From Klebsiella quasivariicola (GTDB lineage Bacteria; Pseudomonadota; Gammaproteobacteria; Enterobacterales; Enterobacteriaceae): DNA of 64,000 bases. The translations under genes and the position numbers were made by a program. The notes under the pieces were generated by a model. The model saw only the letters and a list, made by a program, of their open reading frames with translations, searched no databases and was not told the origin of the DNA. The stretch is taken from NCBI RefSeq assembly GCF_002269255.1, contig NZ_CP022823.1, forward strand, positions 62,001 to 126,000. The letters run 5' to 3'. Positions 42,360 through 50,407 of the stretch are shown piece by piece. How positions within the stretch are numbered: position 1 is the first letter of the stretch; the number at the start of each line of letters is the position of its first letter.

Positions 42360-43211
42360 TTACAGCGAAGCTTTATGTTGAGTGGGCGAAGAGGAGGGGC
42401 TCTGTTGCTCTTCTTCCACGCAGGTGTCGCAAGGCAGGTGGCGGCCAATCAGCTTACGATAGCTGAATGCGCCCAGCGCGGCGCCGACCACCGGTGCGCA
42501 CAGCGGCACCAGGAAATAAGGAATATCTTTGCCGCCGGTGAAGGCGACGTCGCCCCAGCCGGCCAGCCAGGCGAAGGCTTTCGGGCCGATATCACGCGCC
42601 GGGTTCATGGCGAAGCCGGTCAGCGGTCCCATGGAGGCGCCAATCACCGCAATCAGCAGGCCGATCAGCAGCGGGGCAAGCGGGCCACGCGGCACGCCGT
42701 TGCCATCGTCGGTCAGCGCCAGGATGACGCCCATCAGGATAGCGGTAATCACCATCTCTACCGCGAAGGCCTGCACAAAATTGATATGCGGGTTCGGATA
42801 GGTGGAGAAGATGCCGGCCAGATCGAGGCTTTCCACGCTGCCGCGGACCATATGGTGGGTGGTTTCATAATCGAGGAAAAGATTGTAATAAAGCCCGTAA
42901 ACTAATGCCGCAGCGCAAAAGGCGCCAGCGAATTGCGAAATGATAAAAGGGACCACTTTGCGGCCATCGAAGCAGGCGAACAGCCAGAGCGCGATAGTTA
43001 CCGCAGGGTTAAGGTGTGCACCGGAAACCCCGGCGGTCAGGTAGATCGCCATGGCGACGCCCAGACCCCAGATGATGCTGATTTCCCATTGCCCGAAGCT
43101 GGCTCCCGCGACCTTGAGCGCAGCCACGCACCCAACGCCGAAAAAGATCAACAACCCGGTACCGAGGAACTCTGCGATGCACTGGCCTTTTAAGGTTGAT
43201 GTTTGGCTCAT
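42360..43211 (-). CDS. glpF: glycerol facilitator (aquaglyceroporin)
   Basis: 283 residues, MIP family with both NPA boxes (GAHLNPAVTIALW and GFAMNPARDIGPK) and six helices; start MSQTSTLKGQ with AGGATT upstream. It lets glycerol enter by facilitated diffusion. The C-terminal tail is Ser/Gln-rich and slightly longer than in E. coli. Confidence 0.97.
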   Translation of the reverse strand: MSQTSTLKGQCIAEFLGTGLLIFFGVGCVAALKVAGASFGQWEISIIWGLGVAMAIYLTAGVSGAHLNPAVTIALWLFACFDGRKVVPFIISQFAGAFCAAALVYGLYYNLFLDYETTHHMVRGSVESLDLAGIFSTYPNPHINFVQAFAVEMVITAILMGVILALTDDGNGVPRGPLAPLLIGLLIAVIGASMGPLTGFAMNPARDIGPKAFAWLAGWGDVAFTGGKDIPYFLVPLCAPVVGAALGAFSYRKLIGRHLPCDTCVEEEQQSPSSSPTQHKASL

Positions 43212-43291
43212 AATCGAATCCTGAAGCGTGGTGATGATTATTGTATGTAGGGTGGTCACAGACGACCATATTGCCATGTAGGCATAGTGTT

Positions 43292-43329
43292 AATTTATCG
43301 TTAACGAGCAAAAACGAGAAATATCGAAC
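43292..43329 (-). promoter_or_regulatory. candidate GlpR operators before glpF
   Basis: On the minus strand AGTTCGATATTTCTCGTTT and GCTCGTTAACGATAAA lie in tandem and resemble the GlpR consensus TATGTTCGATAACGAACA. They lie 80-120 bp upstream of glpF in the 442-bp glpF-zapB gap, which otherwise holds no gene. A TTGACG box at about 43350 is a possible -35. Confidence 0.5.
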
Positions 43330-43653
43330 TTCAAATGTGTGTACCGCGTCAAGAAAATGAGCGTTTTCGCGCCATTCGCGCGCATTGGGACTTCTGCCGG
43401 AGCGTTTCACCTCGCATTTTGTTAACCATAAAATTAACAATGACTCATGAAGTACGAGCGAACTGCGCTGAAAGCACCAGGTAAAGACTGAAAAGTGTTG
43501 CAAACCGCAATCTGCGCGGCTTGCCGCTGGACAGGGGCGGCGGGGATTCATACAATCGACGATAACACCGCTATGTGCGCTAATTTTCGTTAAGGCGGGA
43601 CCGCGTATACGAAACACGAGTTTCTATCAACGCCTTGCAAGTTCAGGAGAGGT

Positions 43654-43899
43654 ATGACGATGTCATTAGAAGTGTTTGAGAAATTAGAATCTAAGGTTCA
43701 GCAGGCGATTGATACCATCACTCTGTTGCAGATGGAAATCGAAGAGCTGAAAGAAAAGAACAACACCCTGGTGCAGGAAGTTCAGAGCGCGCAGCATGGT
43801 CGTGAAGAGCTGGAGCGCGAAAACAGCCAGTTGAAAGAGCAGCAGCAGGGCTGGCAGGAACGTCTGCAGGCGCTACTGGGCCGCATGGAAGAAGTCTAA
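43654..43899 (+). CDS. zapB: cell division protein ZapB
   Basis: 81-residue coiled-coil protein that bundles at the Z-ring and links FtsZ-ZapA to MatP. The sequence MTMSLEVFEKLESKVQQAID and the heptad pattern to the C-terminal LLGRMEEV match E. coli ZapB nearly throughout. Divergent from glpF as in E. coli; the next gene there is rraA, here it is sbp. Confidence 0.97.
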   Translation: MTMSLEVFEKLESKVQQAIDTITLLQMEIEELKEKNNTLVQEVQSAQHGREELERENSQLKEQQQGWQERLQALLGRMEEV

Positions 43900-43908
43900 T
43901 CGTGTCGC

Positions 43909-43932
43909 GCCCTCTCCCGTCCGGGAGGGGGC
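43909..43932 (+). terminator. hairpin after zapB
   Basis: GCCCTCTCCCG-TC-CGGGAGGGGGC, 11-bp stem with one G-U pair, 10 bp past the zapB stop; a U-tract is missing, so it may be a boxC-type repeat acting as a weak terminator. It lies at the zapB/sbp junction. Confidence 0.55.
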
Positions 43933-44050
43933 AATCCTCCCTCACCGCTTTATATCCACAAGTTATAGCCAATCTTTTTTTATTCTTTAATCATTGATTC
44001 GCTTTCTGGCACGCTTAGTCCATCACAACACACATAAAGAGAGCGGTGCG

Positions 44051-45040
44051 ATGAATAAGTGGGGCGTAGGGTTAACTCTGTTGCTGGCATCCGCCAGCGT
44101 TCTGGCAAAAGACATTCAGCTATTAAACGTATCTTATGATCCAACGCGCGAGCTGTACGAACAGTACAACAAAGCGTTCAGCGCGCACTGGAAGCAGGAG
44201 ACCGGCGACAACGTGGTGATCCGCCAGTCGCACGGCGGCTCCGGCAAACAGGCGACCTCGGTAATTAACGGTATTGAAGCGGATGTGGTTACTCTGGCGC
44301 TGGCCTATGACGTAGACGCCATTGCTGAACGCGGCCGTATCGATAAAAACTGGCTGAAACGCCTGCCGGATAACTCCGCGCCGTATACCTCCACCATCGT
44401 GTTCCTTGTCCGCAAGGGCAACCCGAAACAGATCCATGACTGGAACGATCTGATCAAACCGGGCGTGTCGGTCATCACCCCGAACCCGAAAAGCTCCGGC
44501 GGCGCTCGCTGGAACTACCTGGCGGCCTGGGGCTATGCCCTGCATCAGAACCATGGCGACCAGGCGAAAGCTCAGGAATTCGTCAAGGCGCTGTATAAAA
44601 ACGTAGAAGTGCTGGACTCCGGCGCGCGCGGTTCGACCAATACCTTCGTAGAACGCGGTATCGGCGATGTGCTGATCGCCTGGGAAAACGAAGCGCTGCT
44701 GGCCACCAACGAACTGGGTAAAGACAAGTTTGAAATCGTGACCCCGAGTGAGTCGATTCTGGCTGAGCCGACCGTTTCGGTGGTTGATAAAGTCGTGGAT
44801 AAGAAAGGCACGCGCCAGGTGGCGGAAGCGTACCTGAAGTATCTCTACTCGCCGGAAGGCCAGGAGATTGCGGCGAAGAACTTCTACCGTCCGCGCGATC
44901 CGAATGTGGCGAAAAAATACGCCAATGAGTTCCCGAAACTGAAGCTGTTTACCATCGATCAGGAGTTCGGCGGCTGGACGAAAGCGCAGAAAGAGCACTT
45001 CTCCAACGGCGGCACCTTCGACCAGATTAGCCAGCGTTAA
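44051..45040 (+). CDS. sbp: sulfate-binding periplasmic protein Sbp
   Basis: 329 residues (same as E. coli). The signal peptide MNKWGVGLTLLLASASVLA is cleaved before KDIQLLNVSYDPTRELY; sulfate-binding motifs SHGGSGKQ and PNPKSSGGARWNYLAAW are present. Delivers sulfate/thiosulfate to the CysTWA ABC transporter. Usually CysB-controlled. In E. coli it lies between pfkA and cdh; here an IS separates it from cdh. Confidence 0.97.
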   Translation: MNKWGVGLTLLLASASVLAKDIQLLNVSYDPTRELYEQYNKAFSAHWKQETGDNVVIRQSHGGSGKQATSVINGIEADVVTLALAYDVDAIAERGRIDKNWLKRLPDNSAPYTSTIVFLVRKGNPKQIHDWNDLIKPGVSVITPNPKSSGGARWNYLAAWGYALHQNHGDQAKAQEFVKALYKNVEVLDSGARGSTNTFVERGIGDVLIAWENEALLATNELGKDKFEIVTPSESILAEPTVSVVDKVVDKKGTRQVAEAYLKYLYSPEGQEIAAKNFYRPRDPNVAKKYANEFPKLKLFTIDQEFGGWTKAQKEHFSNGGTFDQISQR

Positions 45041-45049
45041 TCCTCGTGT

Positions 45050-45103
45050 CCCTGCTTGCGCTATGCTTAGCAGGGCTACAGTTCTGCACCGTGCGGTAGC
45101 CCG
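45050..45103. repeat. REP unit cut by the IS at 45.1 kb
   Basis: CCCTGCTTGCGCTATGCTTAGCAGGG hairpin (spanning 45050-45075), then the start GTAGCCCG of a second hairpin at 45096-45103; the remainder, GGTAAGGCGTCAGCC..., resumes beyond the IS at 46488. Confidence 0.75.
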
Positions 45104-45108
45104 ATGTG

Positions 45109-45184
45109 ATGGACACCTCCCACCTTACGGCATCAAAGTGCCAGACTGAGGTGTTAACCCCAGATCCCCGGAGGAGGTGTCCAT
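45109..45184 (+). promoter_or_regulatory. end repeat paired with a copy over the transposase RBS (copy B2)
   Basis: ATGGACACCTCC (45109-45120) and GGAGGTGTCCAT (45173-45184) are exact 12-bp inverted copies; the second includes the Shine-Dalgarno and ends 1 nt before the ATG at 45186. Confidence 0.7.
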
Positions 45185-45185
45185 C

Positions 45186-46208
45186 ATGAATATTAAACGT
45201 ATTGGTCTCGACCTGGCTAAAAATATCTTCCAGATACATGCCGTGGATCACCATGAACATGTTGTCCTGCGTAAAACCCTGCGCCGGGACCGCATGACCG
45301 CCTTTTTCTCTCAACTCTCTCCCTGCCTTATCGGGATTGAAGCCTGCGGCGCCGCCCACTACTGGGCCCGCGAGCTGACCCGTATGGGGCATACCGTACG
45401 CATTATCCCGCCTCAGCGGGTCAAGTCCTATCTTAAAGGGCAGAAGAATGACGCCAACGACGCGGAAGCTATCTGCGAGGCTATCAGCCGTCCCGGAATG
45501 CGCTTTGTGGCCATGAAGACAGAGCGGCAGCAGACGCTGCAGGCAGAGCACCGCGTCCGGGCCCGGCTCGTCCGCGCCCGGACAGCCCTGAGTAATGAGA
45601 TGCGGGGACTGCTGGGTGAGTTTGGTCTGGTACTGCCGGTGGGAATAAGGCAGCTACGTAAGGCATTGCCGGAGATACTGTCGCAACAAGAGCTGTGGGA
45701 TGACCGCTTTATCCGCCTGCTGAGCGAACTGGCGGAAGAGCTGCAGATGCTGGATGAGCGGGTCGCCCGCCATGACAGGCGGCTTGAGCAGTCAGCACGG
45801 GATGATATCCGGATAAAAAGGCTGCTGGCGATAGAGGGTATGGGGCCGGTGGTGGCCAGTGCGCTGGTGGCGGCGGTCGGCGATGGCAGACAGTTCAAAA
45901 GTGGTCGGGAGATGGCGGCGTATCTGGGTCTGGTCCCGCGGCAGCACTCCAGTGGCGGGAAAGCGCGGCTGGGGTCTATCAGCAAACGGGGAGACAGTTA
46001 CCTGCGGACGCTGATAATCCACGGTGCGCGTGCGGTGCTGAACGCGTGTCAGAATAAAACCGACAGACGCAGCCAGTGGCTGAAGGCGTTATCGGAAAGG
46101 CGAAACCGGAATATCGCGACGGTGGCGCTGGCGAACAAGAATGCGCGAATAGCATGGGCGATACTGAGCCGCGAAGAAGATTACCATGGGTTACAGGCCG
46201 CCGGTTAA
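45186..46208 (+). CDS. IS110-family (IS1111 type) RNA-guided recombinase, copy B2
   Basis: 340 residues, identical to the product of 30230-31252. The DEDD and Ser motifs are intact, so this copy should be active if expressed. The stop TAA is in the centre of a 44-bp palindrome. Confidence 0.95.
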   Translation: MNIKRIGLDLAKNIFQIHAVDHHEHVVLRKTLRRDRMTAFFSQLSPCLIGIEACGAAHYWARELTRMGHTVRIIPPQRVKSYLKGQKNDANDAEAICEAISRPGMRFVAMKTERQQTLQAEHRVRARLVRARTALSNEMRGLLGEFGLVLPVGIRQLRKALPEILSQQELWDDRFIRLLSELAEELQMLDERVARHDRRLEQSARDDIRIKRLLAIEGMGPVVASALVAAVGDGRQFKSGREMAAYLGLVPRQHSSGGKARLGSISKRGDSYLRTLIIHGARAVLNACQNKTDRRSQWLKALSERRNRNIATVALANKNARIAWAILSREEDYHGLQAAG

Positions 46209-46228
46209 CCGGCGGCCTGTAACCCATG
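46185..46228. repeat. 44-bp perfect palindrome at the transposase 3' end (copy B2)
   Basis: Same palindrome as at 30210-30253, with 22-bp arms meeting at GGTT|AACC. It separates the recombinase gene from the candidate bridge RNA. Confidence 0.85.
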
Positions 46229-46469
46229 CAGTAAAAGAGCAATAACCTGCCGTGAGAGTGCAGTCAGCAAAGTGTGATGAGTAACAGGTAAGACCGGCAT
46301 CTGTCATTCCGACTTATCCGAAGGCTCCCTGGAAAACAAAGCCGCTAGCCCGAATGGAAACAGATGCGCAGATAACATCATGGCCCGGATACGACGGTAT
46401 CGTAAGAGAGGCCGGATATACGAACGCACCTTACCCCGTTACACAAAATGCAGAGATGACTTGCATAAC
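46229..46469 (+). ncRNA. candidate bridge (seek) RNA of copy B2
   Basis: Guide segments: CTTATCCG (46313-46320) pairs with the right target CGGGTAAG with one G-U wobble; TAGCCCG (46346-46352) equals the left target 45097-45103; ACATC (46375-46379) pairs with GATGT at 45103-45107; ATATACG (46416-46422) equals the right tip plus core 46481-46487. Same sequence as copy B1. RNA ends are not known. Confidence 0.75.
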
Positions 46470-46485
46470 GGGAGGTGTCCATATA

Positions 46486-46530
46486 CGGGTAAGGCGTCAG
46501 CCGCTACCCGGGATAACTCCCCGCCCACCA
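46486..46530. repeat. REP remainder right of copy B2
   Basis: CGGGTAAGGCGTCAGCCGCT and ACCCGGGATAACTCCCCGCC complete the REP whose start is at 45096. The 57 bp from here to cdh show no gene; cdh has lost its native spacing to sbp. Confidence 0.75.
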
Positions 46531-46587
46531 TCTGTTTTCATTTAGTCATCAAATTACGTTACTCTTCCGCTTCAGGCTTAACAGGGA

Positions 46588-47358
46588 ATGAAAATGAGAA
46601 GAGTAAGATACTTTTTGCTGGCGCTGCTGGTGGCGATCCTCGCGGCGCTGGCGGGCGGCTACTACTGGCTGCACTCTGGCAACCCGGACGCGTTGCGCAA
46701 GATTGTTCTGCAGCAGTGCGTTCCCCATCAGCAACAGCAGCAAAACCCGTCGCCGTGCGCGGAAGTGAACCTCAAGGGCGGCTATGTGCTGTTTAAAGAC
46801 CGTAACGGCCCGCTGCAGTATTTGCTGATGCCGACCTACCGCATCAACGGCACCGAAAGCCCGCTGCTGCTGGACCCGTTAACGCCGAACTTTTTCTGGC
46901 AGGCCTGGCAGGGACGTGAAATCATGAGTCAGCGCCACGGCGCGCCGGTTCCAGATAACGCGGTATCGCTGGCGATCAACTCGCGCAGCGGGCGCACGCA
47001 AAACCATTTCCATATTCATATCTCCTGCCTGCGCCCCGATGTACGCGCGCAGTTAGATAAGGAGGCGGCCGCGGTCAGCAGCCGCTGGCTGCCGCTGCCG
47101 GGCGGGCTCCAGGGCCATGAATACCTGGCGCGTCGGGTGACGGAGGCCGAACTGGCCCAGCGCAGCCCGTTCCTGATGCTGGCGGAAGAGGTGCCGGAGG
47201 CGCGTGAACATATGGGACGCTTCGCGCTGGCGATGGCGCAGCAGAGCGACGGCTCGCTGGTGCTGCTGGCGACGGAGCGTAATCTGCTGACCTTGAACCG
47301 GGCTTCAGCGGAAGAAATTCAGGATCATCGCTGCGCCATCCTTAATGCAAACCACTAG
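46588..47358 (+). CDS. cdh: CDP-diacylglycerol pyrophosphatase
   Basis: 256 residues. One N-terminal membrane anchor (VRYFLLALLVAILAALAGGYYW), then the HIT-like fold with the catalytic triad motif NHFHIHISCLRPDV. Hydrolyses CDP-diacylglycerol to phosphatidate and CMP at the inner membrane. ATG 46588 is drawn; ATG 46594, better spaced from AGGGA, is equally likely. In E. coli it follows sbp and precedes tpiA. Confidence 0.92.
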   Translation: MKMRRVRYFLLALLVAILAALAGGYYWLHSGNPDALRKIVLQQCVPHQQQQQNPSPCAEVNLKGGYVLFKDRNGPLQYLLMPTYRINGTESPLLLDPLTPNFFWQAWQGREIMSQRHGAPVPDNAVSLAINSRSGRTQNHFHIHISCLRPDVRAQLDKEAAAVSSRWLPLPGGLQGHEYLARRVTEAELAQRSPFLMLAEEVPEAREHMGRFALAMAQQSDGSLVLLATERNLLTLNRASAEEIQDHRCAILNANH

Positions 47359-47422
47359 TTCTGGCGTTTACCTGTCTAACCTGTCGTCGTATTCTTGCTG
47401 AAAAAAACGACAGGAGACAGGC

Positions 47423-48727
47423 ATGTCGCTCTGGCTTACCCACCCGCTGTTCCTTCCTTCACTGATTGTCGGCGTCACCATTGTCCTCTGGGCGACGTCG
47501 CTGCTGCCGGAATTTATCACCGCCCTGCTGTTCTTCGCGGCGGCGATGATGGTCAAAATCGCCCCCCCGGAGGTGATCTTCGGCGGCTTTGCCTCTTCGG
47601 CGTTCTGGCTGGTGTTCAGCGGCTTTGTGCTCGGCATCGCTATCCGTAAAACCGGGCTGGCGGACCGGGCGGCGCAGGCGCTGTCTGCGCGGCTCACCGA
47701 CTCCTGGCCGCGGATGGTCGGCAGTGTGGTATTGCTGAGCTACGCCCTGGCGTTCGTGATGCCTTCCAACATGGGGCGTATCGCGCTGCTGATGCCGATC
47801 GTGGCGGCGATGGCCCGCCGCGCGGGCATTGCCGACGGCAGCCGCGGCTGGTTCGGCCTGGCGCTGGCGGTGGGGTTCGGCACTTTTCAGCTTTCGGCGA
47901 CGATTTTGCCCGCCAACGTGCCGAATCTGGTGATGAGCGGCGCGGCGGAAGGTTCTTACGGTATCCATCTGAATTATGTTCCCTATTTACTGCTGCACAC
48001 GCCGGTGCTTGGCTGGCTGAAAGGGATAGTGCTGGTGGCGCTGATTTGCTGGCTGTTTCCCGGCAAGCCGCATCCGCCGCGCGACCTGGCGCCGCTGCCG
48101 GCGATGAGCGGCGACGAGAAGCGTCTGGCGTGGCTGCTGGCGGTGGTCCTCACGCTATGGGTGACGGAGAGCTGGCACGGCGTCGGCCCGGCGTGGGCCG
48201 GCCTGGCGGCGGCCGTGGTCACACTGTTGCCGCGGGTGGGCTTTATCAGCGGCGAAGAGTTTGCCAGCGGGGTGAATATACGTACCTGCATATATGTCGC
48301 CGGGATTCTGGGACTGGCGATCACCGTCACCCAAACTGGAATTGGCGGCGCGGTGGGCAATGCGCTGCTGCAGGTAATGCCCCTGGATAAAGACAATCCG
48401 TTCACCAGCTTCCTTGCCCTGACCGGGATAACCAGCGCGCTGAACTTTATTATGACCGCCAACGGCGTCCCGGCGCTGTATACCACTTTTGCGCAGAGCT
48501 TTGCCGATGCGACCGGTTTCCCGCTGCTCAGCGTGATTATGATTCAGGTGCTGGGCTATTCCACGCCGCTGCTGCCGTACCAGGCGTCGCCGATCGTAGT
48601 GGCGATGGGGTTAGGCAAGGTCCCGGCGAGGGCGGGGATGCAACTGTGTCTGGCGCTGGCAGTGGTGAGCTATCTGATTTTGCTGCCGCTGGATTACGCG
48701 TGGTATCAGCTGTTGGGGAAACTGTAA
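47423..48727 (+). CDS. DASS/SLC13-family anion permease
   Basis: 434 residues with about 11-12 hydrophobic segments; PSNMGRIALLMPIVAAMARRAG and LPANVPNLVMSGAAEGSYG are the two SN-like substrate/Na+ motifs of the divalent anion:Na+ symporter family, and TANGVPALYTTFAQSFA the repeat in the second half. AGGAGACAGGC precedes the ATG. It is 64 bp after cdh in the same direction. E. coli lacks a permease at this position. Sulfate or dicarboxylate is possible. Confidence 0.82.
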   Translation: MSLWLTHPLFLPSLIVGVTIVLWATSLLPEFITALLFFAAAMMVKIAPPEVIFGGFASSAFWLVFSGFVLGIAIRKTGLADRAAQALSARLTDSWPRMVGSVVLLSYALAFVMPSNMGRIALLMPIVAAMARRAGIADGSRGWFGLALAVGFGTFQLSATILPANVPNLVMSGAAEGSYGIHLNYVPYLLLHTPVLGWLKGIVLVALICWLFPGKPHPPRDLAPLPAMSGDEKRLAWLLAVVLTLWVTESWHGVGPAWAGLAAAVVTLLPRVGFISGEEFASGVNIRTCIYVAGILGLAITVTQTGIGGAVGNALLQVMPLDKDNPFTSFLALTGITSALNFIMTANGVPALYTTFAQSFADATGFPLLSVIMIQVLGYSTPLLPYQASPIVVAMGLGKVPARAGMQLCLALAVVSYLILLPLDYAWYQLLGKL

Positions 48728-48738
48728 CGGCAAAAGAA

Positions 48739-48768
48739 AGCCCGGCTTGCGCTGTGCTAAGCCGGGCT
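48739..48768. terminator. hairpin between the permease gene and tpiA
   Basis: AGCCCGGCTT-N10-AAGCCGGGCT, 10-bp perfect stem, between two convergent genes; a second CCCGGT/ACCGGG hairpin follows at about 48788-48810. No long U-tract. Likely bidirectional. Confidence 0.65.
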
Positions 48769-48818
48769 CCGAGTGTTATCAGTCATCCCGGTCGCGTGTT
48801 GCCACCGGGAAAAGCGGA

Positions 48819-49586
48819 TTACGCTTTTTTCGCTGCTTCTGCTGCTTTAACGATCACCGCGAAAGCGTCAGCTTTCAGGGAAGCGCCGCCGACCAGCGCA
48901 CCGTCGATGTCCGGCTGGGTGAACAGCTCTGCTGCGTTGCCAGCGTTAACGGAACCGCCGTACTGGATGATCACTTGCTCAGCGATTTTCGCGTCAGCTT
49001 TGGCAATGTGGTCACGAATGAATTTGTGCACCGCCTGAGCCTGAGCCGGGGTCGCGGATTTGCCGGTACCGATAGCCCATACGGGTTCGTAAGCGATAAC
49101 CACGCCTTCGAAAGCGGCAGCGCCCTGCGTTTTCAGTACCGCGTCGATCTGACGTGCGCAAACTTCTTCGGTTTTGCCCGCTTCGTTTTCCGCTTCGGTT
49201 TCACCGATGCACAGAACCGGGGTCAGACCCTGCTCTTTCAGCACGGCGAATTTCTTCGCGATCAGCTCGTCGGATTCTTTGTGGTAGGTACGACGCTCGG
49301 AGTGGCCGATGATGATGTACTGCGCGCCGATATCTTTCAGCATTTCGGCGGAGGTTTCGCCGGTGAAAGCGCCGGACAGGTTCACGTCAACGTTCTGCGC
49401 GCCCAGGTGAATGTGGCTGCCTTCTGCCGCACGCTTAGCCAGGTCCAGATACATTTCCGGCGGGGCGATGGCAACTGCACAGCCGCTTACGCCAGCCAGC
49501 TCGGTACGCAGGTTCGCAACCAGTTCGTTTACCATGTGGCGGCTGCCGTTCAGTTTCCAGTTACCCATCACTAAAGGATGTCGCAT
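48819..49586 (-). CDS. tpiA: triosephosphate isomerase
   Basis: 255 residues, the E. coli length. Lys in NWKLNG (residue 11), His in IIGHSERR and Glu in AYEPVWAIGTGK form the active site. Interconverts DHAP and G3P in glycolysis. Stands as a single gene with its own 110-bp upstream region before yiiQ's end. Confidence 0.98.
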   Translation of the reverse strand: MRHPLVMGNWKLNGSRHMVNELVANLRTELAGVSGCAVAIAPPEMYLDLAKRAAEGSHIHLGAQNVDVNLSGAFTGETSAEMLKDIGAQYIIIGHSERRTYHKESDELIAKKFAVLKEQGLTPVLCIGETEAENEAGKTEEVCARQIDAVLKTQGAAAFEGVVIAYEPVWAIGTGKSATPAQAQAVHKFIRDHIAKADAKIAEQVIIQYGGSVNAGNAAELFTQPDIDGALVGGASLKADAFAVIVKAAEAAKKA

Positions 49587-49695
49587 TTTAATTCTCCACG
49601 CTACTTAAGCGAATTAAGGAATATAGCCGCCCCAGAGGGCAGCATGGTCTGTGAAACAGTATAGAGACTCGTCACTGGAAAGGCTTTGCTTTTTG

Positions 49696-50295
49696 TCATT
49701 TATTGTTACCTTCCAGCGTTTCAGATAGCGCCAGCTTAATCGGTTCAATCGCGAAGGTCAGGCCCTTTTCGCCATGATCTGCCACCACATAGCGCACGGC
49801 GCCTTCGGTGTCGGCGAAGTAGCGTTTGCCTTTGCCGGCGGTCAGCAGTTTCTGCAGCTTTTGCTGGCTTTGCGCCGGGCTAAGGGTCGGAACGAAGGCG
49901 CGGATCATGGCGCTCATGTACTCCAGCGCTTTCGCTTTCGCCGCCTTTTGCTCCGGCCCCTGGATCGGCAGCCAGGTGATCTGCATGGATTTTATCTTAA
50001 GCGTGCCGCGCTCCAGCGCGGTGGAAGCATAGAGATTTTCGTTAATCTTGCTGGCGGCGCGGGTCAGGTTAGCCTGATCGCGGCTGGTGGCGATGGAACG
50101 GAATTCGTTCAGGGGCAGCTTCGGGTTATCGGCATTGAATTTTTCGCGGAACTGACTGATTGACTGGTCAAAGCTCGGCGCGCCGGAGAGCAGATAGGGC
50201 GCCGCGGTCGTCGATTCGCTCTCAGCGGACAACGCCTGCGGGCCGACGGCAAGGCCCATCAGCCCACTGAAACACAAGATTGTCCACTTCTTCAT
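49696..50295 (-). CDS. yiiQ: periplasmic DUF1454 protein YiiQ
   Basis: 199 residues; signal peptide MKKWTILCFSGLMGLAVGPQ ending ALSA before ESESTT. DUF1454 is of unknown function and conserved next to tpiA in enterics. Confidence 0.9.
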   Translation of the reverse strand: MKKWTILCFSGLMGLAVGPQALSAESESTTAAPYLLSGAPSFDQSISQFREKFNADNPKLPLNEFRSIATSRDQANLTRAASKINENLYASTALERGTLKIKSMQITWLPIQGPEQKAAKAKALEYMSAMIRAFVPTLSPAQSQQKLQKLLTAGKGKRYFADTEGAVRYVVADHGEKGLTFAIEPIKLALSETLEGNNK

Positions 50296-50407
50296 GCCCG
50301 TCGTTCCTTTTTTTGCCTGCTGACGATTAAATCGGGAAGCGCGGCGCTTGTCAAAAAGTCACGACGCCAGGGTAAACTACGCAGACGATGATGATAAGGA
50401 AAAACGC

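Larger units (their letters stand above)
45104..46485 (+). mobile_element. IS110-family element, IS1111 type (copy B2)
   Basis: 1382 bp, the inverted twin of 29953-31334. Subterminal repeats ATGGACACCTCCC (45109-45121) and GGGAGGTGTCCAT (46470-46482). Flanks GGTAGCC-CG and CG-GGTAAGGCG share CG; together they restore GTAGCCCGGGTAAGGCG, a normal REP. It separates sbp from cdh. Confidence 0.94.

Noticed and set aside
29953..46485. Composite transposon formed by copies B1 and B2
   Set aside because: IS110-family enzymes recombine via a circle and a guided core; flanking copies do not form classical composite transposons, there is no target duplication, and the DNA between is core chromosome.
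46354..46796. Small ORFs of 63 and 138 codons in the right part of IS copy B2
   Set aside because: They fall in the guide-RNA region and run into REP and cdh DNA; the 63-codon frame recurs in B1 only because the IS is identical, with a different end.
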